Shown piece by piece: positions 1 to 10,402 of a stretch of DNA of 64,000 bases. The first letter of the stretch is position 1; every line of letters starts with the position of its first letter. The stretch is from Microthyrium microscopicum (Eukaryota > Ascomycota > Dothideomycetes > Microthyriales > Microthyriaceae), in contig MU004231.1 of assembly GCA_010405405.1 (NCBI GenBank), forward strand, positions 4,266,884 to 4,330,883, in the 5' to 3' direction. The position numbers and the translations under genes are program-made. A model generated the notes under the pieces. That model made no database searches and was not told the origin of the DNA. It saw only the letters and a list, made by a program, of their open reading frames with translations.

Positions 1-796
1 TTCAGCCACGTTGATACTGATTCCATTATGGCACACTGGCCCTGGAGTACTTTAGAATAAGCTTTTATAGTTTGCCTTGTGCCAGTATCTGGCGCCTGGA
101 TGGATTTCCTGGGTTGCGGTTCAATGTAATCCCCTTTAGCAGCGCTTTCTGGCAGATCAATCCAGCATTAACGTTAGCACATTATAAGTCTAAGTAGTAG
201 CCATGATCAGTCAGCATTACGGAGTATATGCTGATGCAGTTCTTCCGCTCAGAACCGCACCAGATTGTTAGTCGCCTTAGCCTCAAACCCGCTAGCTGCA
301 CTTCTGGCACTTCTGCATGCAACCTTTGTTCTCGTCCATCTGTTTCAACACCATCTACAATTAATGAAACGACTCCAGAGGTGCAGGCCGTGGTTGGTTA
401 ACTACAATCTGTTACCCGTGAAACCCTGCTCGTACCAGCCACAAGCTTCGACGACATTGGTGTCGCCTCTTTCAAATCCCAATTGAGTATCGAACCCTGG
501 AAAGCTCCATACATAAACCTACTACTTCCTGTATAGTGGAGTTTTTGATTCTCTTGGCTTTGCAAGCTTTGCATTGATCTTTTCTCCGCCCAAAGCCTAG
601 AGCCTGCTCTGATCCCTTCAATACCGTCGCCAATATGGCCTGCTGGTGGTGAGCTTCGAACAATCGTGTTGGCGCATTATAAGTGCAATACTCTAATTTT
701 CAATGAGATATCGAACCACCTTGATTATCTAGTGCCTATTAGATCAGTTGATAATCCCTTCGTATCACCAAGCTTCTGTGTTGGATCAAAACGACA
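1..796. other. Gene-free left edge
   Basis: No open frame here has a recognisable product and no tRNA-like arm was seen. The last stretch is the 5' flank of the membrane-protein gene that starts at 797. Confidence 0.5.
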
Positions 797-3178
797 ATGG
801 AAAACAGATCAACCGAGAATCCCAGCGTTTTGGGTACGACTTCACAGCACGATCAGATCGATCGGACAGACAATGCGCCTTCAAACGCCGACGCTCAACC
901 ACCAGTCCCAGGAACACAAAATGAACCGTCTCTAGGATCTACTCCGTCCAGAGCGCCTAGGCCGATCTCTCCCGCCAATCCTGCAATATCTGGCTCTTCC
1001 GCCATCCCCGCCTCATCATCCAGAGCTCCGTCCACGCCTACACAACTCACACCACCAAGCATAGAAACAACAAGGCCCACATCTCCACGGAGATCGCCGC
1101 CTGGACTGGGTCGCAAACGGACAAATAGTCCACCACAAGATGCAGGTAGTAGTCGCCCAAGTTTGCGAGCGAGCGGACGGCAATCAAGCATTCGCATCCG
1201 TAGGTCTGCGCAGAACGTGCCTACCATTGGCGCAACACAAACGGGGCCATCGACAGGCACGGCCTTGAATTCTGTGCAGGAGCCTTCGGAGGACACGACT
1301 GGGAGGAGAAGGAGTACGTCGGATCCATCGCGAGGAGATCCTTCGCGGGGAGGACTTTTGCCTGGGTCTTCACCATTGCGAATGAGTAGATCAAGTGCTG
1401 TGCTAGATTCCAGAATGCCAGCGGTACAGGAAGAATTATCTGCACAGGGATCTCGTTCGGCGCGTCAGGATGGGCCGGAGTATGAGGGGATGACACGAAC
1501 TGATATACACGACTTTGAGGGCAGTGGCTCAGGCAGCATGCCGTCGGATCTAGGGGATGAGTATCGATCCGATCTGGTTGATGTTCTGGATACCATTGGT
1601 ATTTGGGTTCTTATCCGTAAAGAAAAGCCGTTGCTAACTTGGTGCTCGTAGATCCTGAAGTTTCTACGCTCACGACCCTTACGAACCTCCAGAATTCGCT
1701 ATTTGTTCCTGATTTAGGACGATTTCTCTCGCGCCGGCCTGTATATACGTTGACACCGACACCCACAAGAACGTCGACGTTTCCTGCACCTGCAAAACCA
1801 TCTCCTCCTATAGCGGAAGCTCCTACAGACATTGAGCCTGAGCCTGAGGACAGACGGACTCTTCAGCGCACTTCAACGATCGATTCGACGCTGAGCGAAT
1901 CTCGATATGCTGTGTTACCGCATGGGAGAGATTTGGCTGGCTGGTCGCGAATAGAAAAAGACGAAGTTAATGACCACGTCAGACACATGCTACACTCAAG
2001 ACGCAGTAAATTCAAACGAGGCATGAGGGGTTTTGGACAATATGTAAAAAAGCGTGAGCAAATTGCCCAAGTATAACTCTCTAGAGACAATCGGACTGAC
2101 TTTAGTAGCCCTCGGATTCTTCGTCACTTTGTACGCAGTATTAATTACACTTTTTGGTCTGGCTTGGGTATTGTTCTTGATCGGTACGTCTCACACTCAC
2201 ATTATGCCACCTTCTCGCGCCGTCACGTATTAATGTCCCCCAGGCTGGGTCAACGTCGGTGGGAAACAACTTTACGTGATCAATATCATTGACAACATCC
2301 TTGTCGCCCTCTTCGCTATAATGGGCGATGGCCTCGCCCCCTTTCGCGCTTGGGATACCTACAATATGATTCCCATCGTGCACTACCACCGCAAAACATG
2401 GAAACTGCGCAAAAAGGCCGCCCTTCCAAAACTCAGCAACAAAAACGACCTGCCTGAACTTCGCGAAGAAGAAGTCGGCTATGAAGAGAAGAAAACTGGC
2501 GACTTTGTCGTCCTCTCTGACGCTGAACAAGCGACACTCACTAAACATCAAGATCGCTTTTCGAGGTCCCATACCTTTTATATCCCGCACGAAACGGAGA
2601 CACATTTTGCGTTTCCTATCAGCTTTACAATTGCTATCCAGGTACTACTGGATTGTCACTCCCTGCTCCAGATTGCGCTGGGTACCTGTACATGGGCAAT
2701 AAACTACCATGTGCGCCCCTTTGCGCTGACAACAGTCATCCTGTGCTGTAGTATTACGTGTAATATTACCGCAGGCATAATGATCAGTATTGGAGATCAC
2801 AAGACACGCAAGAAGGACGTATTGGAGCGCATGGACCGCCAGGAGTTGACGGATAAGGCGATCCAAAAAGTTGAGAGGAGACGCGAACGCGAAAGACTGC
2901 AGCAGGAAGAGCTCGATGAGGCGGTCAGAGCGGCCGCGAGAGGCGAGAGCGGGTCACAGATCCAGTTGCATGATGTGAGGAAGTCGGAAAGTCAGACGAG
3001 CAGGATTTTTGGTTCGTTGAAGTTGAGTCGGAGTCGCGGGAGTGATCGGTCGGGCGGTAGGACGCCGCGGCAGAGTCTGCAGATCAAGCGTGAGGAGGGT
3101 CAAGCGACGGAATCTGTGCCTAAAGAGAGAACGGACGACGGAGAGGCGGCGAGGGTAGCTGTTGGCGGCTCGCGGTGA
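797..3178 (+). CDS. Large fungal integral membrane protein (DUF2985-like)
   Basis: Four exons: 797..1598, 1652..2053, 2109..2183, 2244..3178, giving 737 aa. Each intron (53, 55 and 60 bp) has GT..AG ends and keeps the frame; branch-like TAAC/CTGAC is visible in the first two. The N-terminal 350 or so residues are Ser/Pro/Thr/Arg-rich and look disordered. A conserved-looking block beginning GRDLAGWSR (about residue 356) leads into a hydrophobic span (about 404-428) followed by WVNVGG and GDGLAPFRAWDTY, a pattern I associate with the fungal DUF2985 family, often described with PLAC8-type proteins. Two more membrane spans lie near 553-575 and 586-611, and the tail is charged and probably helical or coiled. 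The role is unknown; a membrane location is inferred. The ATG at 797 is the first in frame, in good context (ACAATGG). Confidence 0.8.
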
Positions 3179-3905
3179 TGGAAAAATGATATGTGCTGCC
3201 TTGAGAGTAAGAGGTAAGAAGAGCAAGTTGTCAAATGAGTGTTGACATTTAGCGTTCATAGTTTTTTCTCTGGATACCCCCTTGTCTATCGCTTAATCCA
3301 TAACTCTAAATTATGACTTATATACTTGTTTCCAGAACAGCATCCAATTGATACTTGAGATTTGAAGTTGAGACTCGAGAGAAGGAAGTGTCTTCAACCA
3401 TCCGACTGGGCGAAGGAAAGGACGGACGAGATTTTTCCTCCTATTATTGTGTAGAAATTTTCAAGAAAACGCATACTCCAGTTTCCAAGACAGTATCACA
3501 GTATCAACGCGTGTCTGGAATATTCAATGTCTACATCATTGCGCAGAAAATTACCATCATGATGCACTGCCTGACTAGCACTGCTACTCCTTGCCTCCCA
3601 AGCTACTCTTCCCCCAAACCACGACATCTTCAGCTTCAAGACTAAAAGTTGCTAAGTTTCCCCTTCTCTCAAGTAAGCCTTGTCTCGGAAATCTTCTTAG
3701 TTTTCGTATTTATTGTTTTTTTGCACAAGAGGCGCTAAAGAATGTGACAGCAATTGGCATGTGCTTGTCTCGCAGCTAGCCCGAGAACTTCCGGCGCTGG
3801 ATGTCATCACTGCCCTTACAGAACCACTGCGGAGCCGGCCGGGATTTCATATAAGAGCTTGGGATGGTCGCGTGAATTTATACCGAAACTATTTGATGAA
3901 ATACG

Positions 3906-5728
3906 ATGAGTGTCGTTGCAGCGAAACGGCCTTTGGCTGTGTCAATGTGTGGCGGCTTGCTGGGAAATGCTCGAGCGACGTCACAGCGCGAGATAGTGAG
4001 ATCAGCCAGAAACTTTTCTGGTGGAGAAGTAAATTCACAAAAAGACGGTATGTTGAATTTGAGGAAAAGAGTGATTATCACAACAAGCTAATATCTCCAA
4101 ATAGATCGCGAAAAGGTAGTAGTTCTAGGATCTGGTAAGTGCCCCTTTCATCGCGCTATCCGCCATAAGGCTGAAACAGACGACAAGGCTGGGCTGGCTA
4201 CACCTTCGCCCGCCGTCTCAACCCGAAAAAATACAACGCCGTCATTGTCTCTCCGCGCTCCTACTTTGTCTTCACTCCACTGCTAGCATCCACCAGTGTC
4301 GGCACACTCGAATTCCGCACCGCCCTCGAACCTATCCGCAACAAACGAACCCACGCCGACTTCATTCAAGGATGGGCTGACAGCGTCGATTTTTTCAACA
4401 AGCGCATCTCCATCGAGGAAGCCGTCGATGATCCGCGTCTCGGCCTCGCGCCTACTGGTCGCCGACACGTTGAGTTGTCGACAGGCGAGCATGTGACGCG
4501 AAGAAAGGGCAAGACGTTCAACCTTGATTACGACAAGCTTATCATTACCGTTGGCTGCTACAGCCAGACGTTCAGCATCCCTGGTGTGCGCGAGCACGCC
4601 CTCTTCCTTAAAGACGTTGGTGATGCGCGTCGGATCCGCAAGCGTATTCTGGCATGTTTTGAGAACGCCGCGTTGCCGACGACAAGCGATGCAATGAAGA
4701 AACATTTCCTCAATTTTGCGGTCGTTGGTGGTGGACCGACGGGAATTGAGTTTGCGGCAGAGTTGCACGACTTTATCACAGAAGATCTGGCGAAGGTGTA
4801 TAAGAATGAGGTCGGATTTGCGAAGATCACGGTTTATGATGTGGCGCCGACGGTGTTGCCGATGTTTGATGAGGAGTTGGGCAAGTATGCGATGAAACAG
4901 TTTGCGAGAGAGGGCATTGAGATTAAGACGTCGCATCATATCAAGAGTTTGAGGAAGGGATTGCCTGACTCGGAGAATTCGCAGTTTGATCCGAAAGATG
5001 AGCAGTATTGTATGACGCTGGATGTCCAGGAGGAGGGGCAGATTGGTGCGGGTATGGTGGTTTGGAGTACGGGATTGATGGAGAATCCCTTTGTCAAGAA
5101 TGGGCTTGGAAGCTCTCAGTTGATCAAAACTACGGATGCGCGGCTGCAGAACATTAGTGAGGATCAGGCCGTTGACTCGGATTGGATTGCCAGGAGGGAC
5201 AAAAAGACTGGCAGCTTAATCACAGACAGCCATCTACGACTGGTCATGGAGCCTAAAGAGCAAGGAGATAAGGGGATCACGGCCACTTTGACAGTAAGGC
5301 ACAGACTATCAATGTGTTTCTTGTTTGCTAATGGTTTATAGGATGTTTTCGCGCTGGGTGACTGTGCAATCATCAAAGACACCGCCTATCCAGCAACGGC
5401 ACAAGTCGCTTCTCAAAAGGCAGACTGGCTCGCCAAAGAGCTCAACAAAGGAATCAACGGTCAAGGATTCCGCTTCAACAATCTGGGTGTCATGGCGTAT
5501 CTGGGTAACTGGAATGCGATTGTGCAATTGGAAACTGGCAAAGTCTCTGGTCGAACCGCATGGTTTCTATGGCGCGGAGCATACCTTACGAAATCAGTCA
5601 GCTGGAGGAACAAGGTAGGCTATGCCCTCGGCCTGTTCATTATCATGTTTTAACACGTTTTCTAGATTTTGATACCTATGTATTGGTTCATAAACTGGGC
5701 TTTTGGTCGAGATGTTTCACGATTCTGA
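3906..5728 (+). CDS. Type II (rotenone-insensitive) NADH:ubiquinone oxidoreductase, mitochondrial
   Basis: Five exons: 3906..4047, 4105..4134, 4188..5293, 5342..5614, 5666..5728, giving 537 aa. Introns are 57, 53, 48 and 51 bp, and the second exon is only 30 nt. The first 45 or so residues are Arg/Ala/Ser-rich with few acids, as expected of a mitochondrial presequence. A first Rossmann motif, GSGWAG, lies at 56-61 (FAD); a second, VVGGGPTG, near 236-243 (NADH); and a C-terminal LGDCA near 431-435 (FAD contact). The family oxidises matrix or intermembrane NADH and reduces ubiquinone without pumping protons. The segment after the first motif (SPRSYFVFTPLLAS) is typical of fungal NDI/NDE enzymes and closest, as I remember them, to the NDI1 type. 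No EF-hand insertion was seen. Whether it faces the matrix or the outside cannot be told from sequence. Confidence 0.92.
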
Positions 5729-6239
5729 GTTTCTTCTGAGACCACTCGACTGAGAATACTAGTCGAGCATTAGGAGAGAGACTGGTTAACTGAGAGTTTC
5801 CCAAAACCATGCTTCTGAAAAACCTTTCAGCATCCAAGTCTTTTCGAATCAAGCGGAGATAGTTGACAACATCCTCGGATGGTACTTACGTGTCTTCCTT
5901 TTTTCGGGCGCCTTCTCGTCCAAATTTGGTCTCGATATAAGCCAACTCCAGATACAAATTTAATTCTAGGGGCATGGAGCAGTAATTCAAAAGATCCCGG
6001 AAGCAACACTTCATCCTACGTAATATTTGTGTATGTATGAGTGGAATGCCTCCAACGACGCAGTACTGCATAGTTTCTGATGATCACATATTTTGAAACA
6101 CGATGTATTGGAGACGGCAAGTAAAGATGAAAAACTGTGCATTTCATCTAGTAATACACGGGCCACAGCTAGCTATTATACTCAGATAATCCGAATATCA
6201 AATGCTTCTCAGTCGTTTCGCTGGATCTTGGGTGGCTCC
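5729..6239. other. Convergent intergenic region
   Basis: This stretch lies between the NADH dehydrogenase stop and the zinc-finger gene stop on the other strand. It presumably holds both 3' UTRs; no other gene was seen. Confidence 0.5.
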
Positions 6240-7895
6240 TTAGATCGCCGTTGCGAAACCTGTGATCTTGTGAATGCCATCAAATCGCTTCGATCCGCAG
6301 CTTTCTTGCTCCAGATGTTCGAACAGCGAGGGTATAGTTTGGAAACTTTCAGTGCAGGTCTGCTTGGGACAATGGTGCAACTCTTTACTGTGGGTTGCTG
6401 AATTGAGATGCTTTCCGAGCAAGTATGGTGTCTTGAAGGGCCAGTGGCACAGGAAGCATTGCCATGTATATCCATTCCAAGAACGATTAGGTAGTTCATA
6501 CAGTGCCGGATGAGTTGGACTTTCAGTCGTTTCGTTGTGACTCTTTTGCTGACAATTATCCTTTAGCAGCTCCAGATCAATCGCAGACACTGCTGCGAGT
6601 TCTGTTTGTACAGATTTTGGCGCATCAACTGGGCTTTCAAGCGTGACAACGACCTCAGCTGCCTCCGTGGCCACGACAGAAGCAGTGGTCTCATTGTCGC
6701 AAGAAACAAATTCGTCTTCGCTTGATTCTGTTTCTAAGAATTTGTCCTCAATACTTTCCTCCTCATGAGACTTGCTACATGTTGCTAAGAGAGCAGTCGC
6801 TGGAGGCGAATGAACTTCATCCTTCCCATCGACTTCGGTGAGACTCGCGAGTCGAGCATAGTCGGCCAGCCGAGGCTCATCGTCTGATACTTTGTTGTGG
6901 GATGGGCTCGTGGTTATTGCATTGCATGCCTCCTCAACACTAGAAGCATCGGGTGCCTTCTGCTTGAAAAAAGGCATTGATTGCCATCCGTTGCTGCTCA
7001 TCGGCTTGGTGTTTCGTGAGTAGTCGGCCAAGCGCAACTCTTCGGTTGATAGTCTTTTATGGCGCTCAATGGCGATGATGTTGTACATCATATCCATGCA
7101 GTCAATCAAACCCGGTACTTTCTCCTTGAGAGAGTCCAGTAGCTCTGCTGTGCTAGCAGTAGTTGGCGTACAGCCTCTTGCATAATCAGCGAGTCGGAGC
7201 TCCTCTAATGACTGCGTGTTGTAATGCGTATTTGAGGTGATTGTACAGAGAAGTTCCTCTGAGGACGTGAATCCCGTTACATCTGGCCCGAAGAAATCTT
7301 TCTTTAGTTCTGCCTGGTCTTTGGTTTGTTGTCCGGGAAGAATATGAGCAAGTGGTGTTCTTCCCTTGTTGCCTGTCGCAGGAGCTACGATGAGACCAAG
7401 CGACTCCTGGGATCCTCCATGGTTCGTATCGATGTGTGTTTGACACTTGTAAGTCGGAGTGCGGTGGCCCAAGGCGTCCATGTGCTGATTCCGTCCAGTC
7501 TCTGTGGTAAAGAACCTAGGGCAAGTTTCGCATCCGAAAGTCGGCTTGTGATGATATAACGCATCCATGTGCTGAACACAGCCTTGCATAGTTGTAAATT
7601 TGCGATCACATAGGTCGCATTCGAATTGAGGTTCTCGGTGCCCAAACTGATCCATATGCTCTTCGCACGAGCTCTCCTTGGAATAGGTCTTAATACACGT
7701 ATCACAGTCGTATCCTTCGTCCCAGTGGCCAAGGGACTCCATATGGTCATTGCATGACTGTTGAGTAGCAAAGACTTTGTTGCAAAAATCGCATTCGTAC
7801 TCTGGATCCCAGTGATCCAGAGCATTCATGTGCTGTGCACTGGCTTGATAAGAGCCAAATGTTCTGTCGCAGGAATCGCAGTTAAAGTAAGCCAT
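6240..7895 (-). CDS. C2H2 zinc-finger protein with N-terminal finger array and triple LADYAR motif
   Basis: Single exon, 551 aa, start ATG at 7895. The N-terminal 150 residues carry five degenerate fingers spaced about 28-30 residues apart (CDSC..H, CDFC..H, CDTC..H, CDLC..H, CETC..H), each ending in an HMxxxGH- or HMxALxH-like helix. The C-terminus has a further pair (CFLCHWPF..H and CPKQTCTESF..H) followed by an ESCG-type end often seen in fungal C2H2 proteins. The middle is acidic and Ser/Thr-rich and contains three copies of a short motif, (E/D)E(L/P)RLADY(A/S)R, about 55-80 residues apart. The C2H2 fold suggests nucleic-acid binding; a transcription-factor role is inferred and no target can be given. 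No intron was needed. It is convergent with the NADH dehydrogenase gene and faces the 3' end of the leucine-catabolism gene. Confidence 0.85.
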   Translation of the reverse strand: MAYFNCDSCDRTFGSYQASAQHMNALDHWDPEYECDFCNKVFATQQSCNDHMESLGHWDEGYDCDTCIKTYSKESSCEEHMDQFGHREPQFECDLCDRKFTTMQGCVQHMDALYHHKPTFGCETCPRFFTTETGRNQHMDALGHRTPTYKCQTHIDTNHGGSQESLGLIVAPATGNKGRTPLAHILPGQQTKDQAELKKDFFGPDVTGFTSSEELLCTITSNTHYNTQSLEELRLADYARGCTPTTASTAELLDSLKEKVPGLIDCMDMMYNIIAIERHKRLSTEELRLADYSRNTKPMSSNGWQSMPFFKQKAPDASSVEEACNAITTSPSHNKVSDDEPRLADYARLASLTEVDGKDEVHSPPATALLATCSKSHEEESIEDKFLETESSEDEFVSCDNETTASVVATEAAEVVVTLESPVDAPKSVQTELAAVSAIDLELLKDNCQQKSHNETTESPTHPALYELPNRSWNGYTWQCFLCHWPFKTPYLLGKHLNSATHSKELHHCPKQTCTESFQTIPSLFEHLEQESCGSKRFDGIHKITGFATAI

Positions 7896-8689
7896 ATTGA
7901 AAGCCTTATAGAAGTTGAAGCAGCGAAATGTTTAGAGAGGTCTCGAGTATTGCATGTAACGAACGTTGGACGATAAGCAAGATCGCTTTGGTGTAGAAGT
8001 TGAGAGAGAAGAGTGGATGAGATGGGAAGAGAGAAACAATTTTCCACTCGCACTCTAGTCCCTGAAGTTTCGTGTGATCTCGTCCTAGGCAGCAACTGTA
8101 AGAAAGGCAGGCACGTTCAGTGCACGAGGCAGCTACATTGCATTTTTTTGGGTGGGTCGCTCTTTCCAATTCCTTGACTACATGTAGAGTAAGTGCAAAC
8201 AACATGAACGAAGTCGGAATCAAGCCCGATGCTGTCAAGGCTGTTTACCGTTGAGATGCAACGAAAGACTACCTAAATAAGTCATACCTATCAAATAGCA
8301 TTGTCCTGTTCGCGAAGGCTGATACCCAGTCTATAATCCACAATTCAATAGCATAGGTAGCCACAGCACTTGATAGCATTCAGAGCACTAGATGGTAGCT
8401 AGAGCACTCGATGGCAGCCAGAACACTCGTTGGCATCGGCCATAAGGTCTGCGGTAGTCATCCTCATTTCGCACTACGCTCACTATGACACAGACCTTCG
8501 CATCTGATCTTTTCTGGTCTTTCCATCTTGTAAGATGACTCTTGCAGCAGCCAGTTTGATGACAGGTGTTCTGTGTATTGCAATCACACCGGGCGGGTGC
8601 AGTAATGAAAGGCTTACCAATCGTATAACACATAATTCGTTGATGTTCAAACCAGGCATTTGACGTGACATTTATGTGCTACCATACTG
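7896..8689. other. Upstream flank of the zinc-finger gene
   Basis: No gene was seen. It holds the promoter side of the zinc-finger gene, a short tandem repeat (8363-8438) and the 3' flank of the acyl-CoA dehydrogenase gene. Confidence 0.5.
8363..8438. repeat. 19-bp tandem repeat, four copies
   Basis: Imperfect copies start at 8363, 8382, 8401 and 8420 and share the core AGCACTNGATGGNAGC. The period is exactly 19 bp by inspection. The repeat is non-coding and lies between the two neighbouring genes. Confidence 0.75.
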
Positions 8690-10172
8690 TTATTGGGCCT
8701 TGGCAGTCGCCTTGCCGGCGTACATATGGTTGAAAGTTCTGCCTATAATGACTCTTCGAATCTCACTCGTCCCTGCTCCTATCTCATATAGCTTTGCATC
8801 TCGAAGTAAACGGCCTGCTGCAACTTCGTTGACGTAGCCTGTGCCTCCTAGGCATTGTATGGCATCTAATGCACACTTCGTCGCATTCTCCGCTGCATAT
8901 AATATGGCGGCAGCACAATCTTGGCTCTTGACCGATGGATCTCTGGAGTCAGACTCGAGGTTTTCTGCCGTAGGAAATAAGGAGTGCGGTGTCAAGAAGT
9001 GAGCTGGTGTTCCGTTGTCAACGGCGGCAGCAATAGTATACGTCAACGAGGATGCAGTGAGGTATGCCGTATACATATCAGCGAGCTTGCCCTGAAGCAA
9101 CTGATTGAAAGCGATTGGTGTGCCAAATTGCTTTCGGGTGTGAGTGTATGGTAGCGAGATGTCCATACAGGCGCGCATTATGCCTAGCGGTCCAGCGCTA
9201 AGGACAAGTCGTTCGAGATCAAGACCAGACATTAACACTTTGACGCCACGATTTAGCTGTCCTAGTACATTTTCTTTCGGGACAAACACGTTGTCGAAGA
9301 CTAGCTCTCCAGTGTTGCTGCCTCGCATGCCTAGCTTGTCCAGTTTTTGGGCCACGGAAAATCCTTTGGCTACTTTTCCAGAGTCGTCTTTAGTTTCAAC
9401 AATGAAGGCGGTCATACCCTTGGAACCCGCTTTCGGGTCTGTTTTGGCGTATACCACGATGTAGTTGGCATCAGGTCCGTTTGTGATCCACATCTTTGAT
9501 CCATTCAGAATATAGCCACCGTCTACCTCTTTTGCTGTAGTTGTCATGCTTACGACGTCTGATCCAGCTCCGTGCTCAGACATTGCTAGTGCCCCAACAG
9601 CGGTGCCGCTCACCAGACCTGGTAAATATTTCTCAGTTTGTTGCGTTGTCCCATGAAGTCGTATTTGGTTGACGCAAAGTTGTGAATGAGCAGCATATGA
9701 CAATGCGATTGAGGCTGTGGAGTGTCAGCAGCGAACCGAGATTGATGTCCATTTACCTACCAGATGCTCGACTGAGTTCTTCCATGACCACGCAGTGAGC
9801 TTGATATCCCATGGCAAGTCCACCATGATCTTCTTCCACCGTTATACCAAGGAATCCTGCCTCTCCCAGCTTCTGCCACATCTCTGGTGGAAACTCATTC
9901 TCGCGATCAACTTTGGCGGCAAATTCTTCAGTTATTTCTCTTCCTGAATAAGTTTAGTGAGATCACAACAGCAAACTCAGAAAGTGCCTACGTGTAAACT
10001 CTTGAACTCTGTCCCTCAATTCTGTCAGATCTTCCTGCGTTGGAGGGACAAAGCCATTTGGATGCTTCGACGATGCGGCTCGGACAATCGTTCTAGGTCC
10101 GAATGAAGCGCGTTGTCGACCCAGTTGCCGTGACGCCCGAACTGCTATACGCGACAAAACAGGGGACACCAT
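8690..10172 (-). CDS. ivdA: Isovaleryl-CoA dehydrogenase, mitochondrial
   Basis: Three exons on the minus strand: 10172..9992, 9943..9761, 9714..8690, giving 462 aa; introns are 48 and 46 bp. The N-terminus is Arg/Ser/Ala-rich, as for mitochondrial import. Acyl-CoA dehydrogenase signatures are clear: [27 protein letters not shown] and the C-terminal [12 protein letters not shown]. The assignment to isovaleryl-CoA dehydrogenase rests on the [11 protein letters not shown] helix (Glu about 289), where this subfamily keeps its catalytic base, and on the divergent neighbour, a methylcrotonoyl-CoA carboxylase subunit. The reaction is FAD-dependent oxidation of isovaleryl-CoA to 3-methylcrotonyl-CoA in leucine breakdown. 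About 25 extra residues (357-383) sit before the [10 protein letters not shown] helix; no GT-AG intron explains them. In Aspergillus nidulans the orthologues are clustered with mcc genes. Confidence 0.93.
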
Positions 10173-10402
10173 GATGCTAGAAGAGGAATCGCAGAAATAA
10201 TGAAGCAAAATACAATTGGAAAGCAGGATGGTGCTGTGATGCTGTTGGGAGGCCAATGTCGCAATGTGACACCAGCCTTCGGTTATTCGCGGCTCACGAT
10301 CAATGCCTCCTTGCGACGTCAGCGGTACATCGACCACGACTTCCCACGAGTCTCTGTTCTTCTAGCTTTTGTTCTTCTTTGATTCCGACCACAGTTTGAG
10401 CA
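10173..10402. promoter_or_regulatory. Shared divergent promoter of ivdA and mccB
   Basis: 230 bp lie between the two start codons. It contains a CCAAT box at 10253-10257 and an inverted one (ATTGG) at 10215-10219, close to mid-way, and a bZIP/CRE-like GACGTCA at 10315-10321. Co-regulation of the pair by leucine-pathway or CCAAT-binding factors is an inference. I found no perfect CCG-N4-CGG site. Confidence 0.6.

Noticed and set aside
895-1296. 133-residue minus frame opposite the first exon of the membrane protein
   Set aside because: Shadow of the Ser/Pro-rich exon; no start context or splice partners.
10173-10402. CCG-N4-CGG leucine-regulator site in the ivdA/mccB promoter
   Set aside because: Searched for by eye and no perfect site was found; only CCAAT and CRE-like elements remain.
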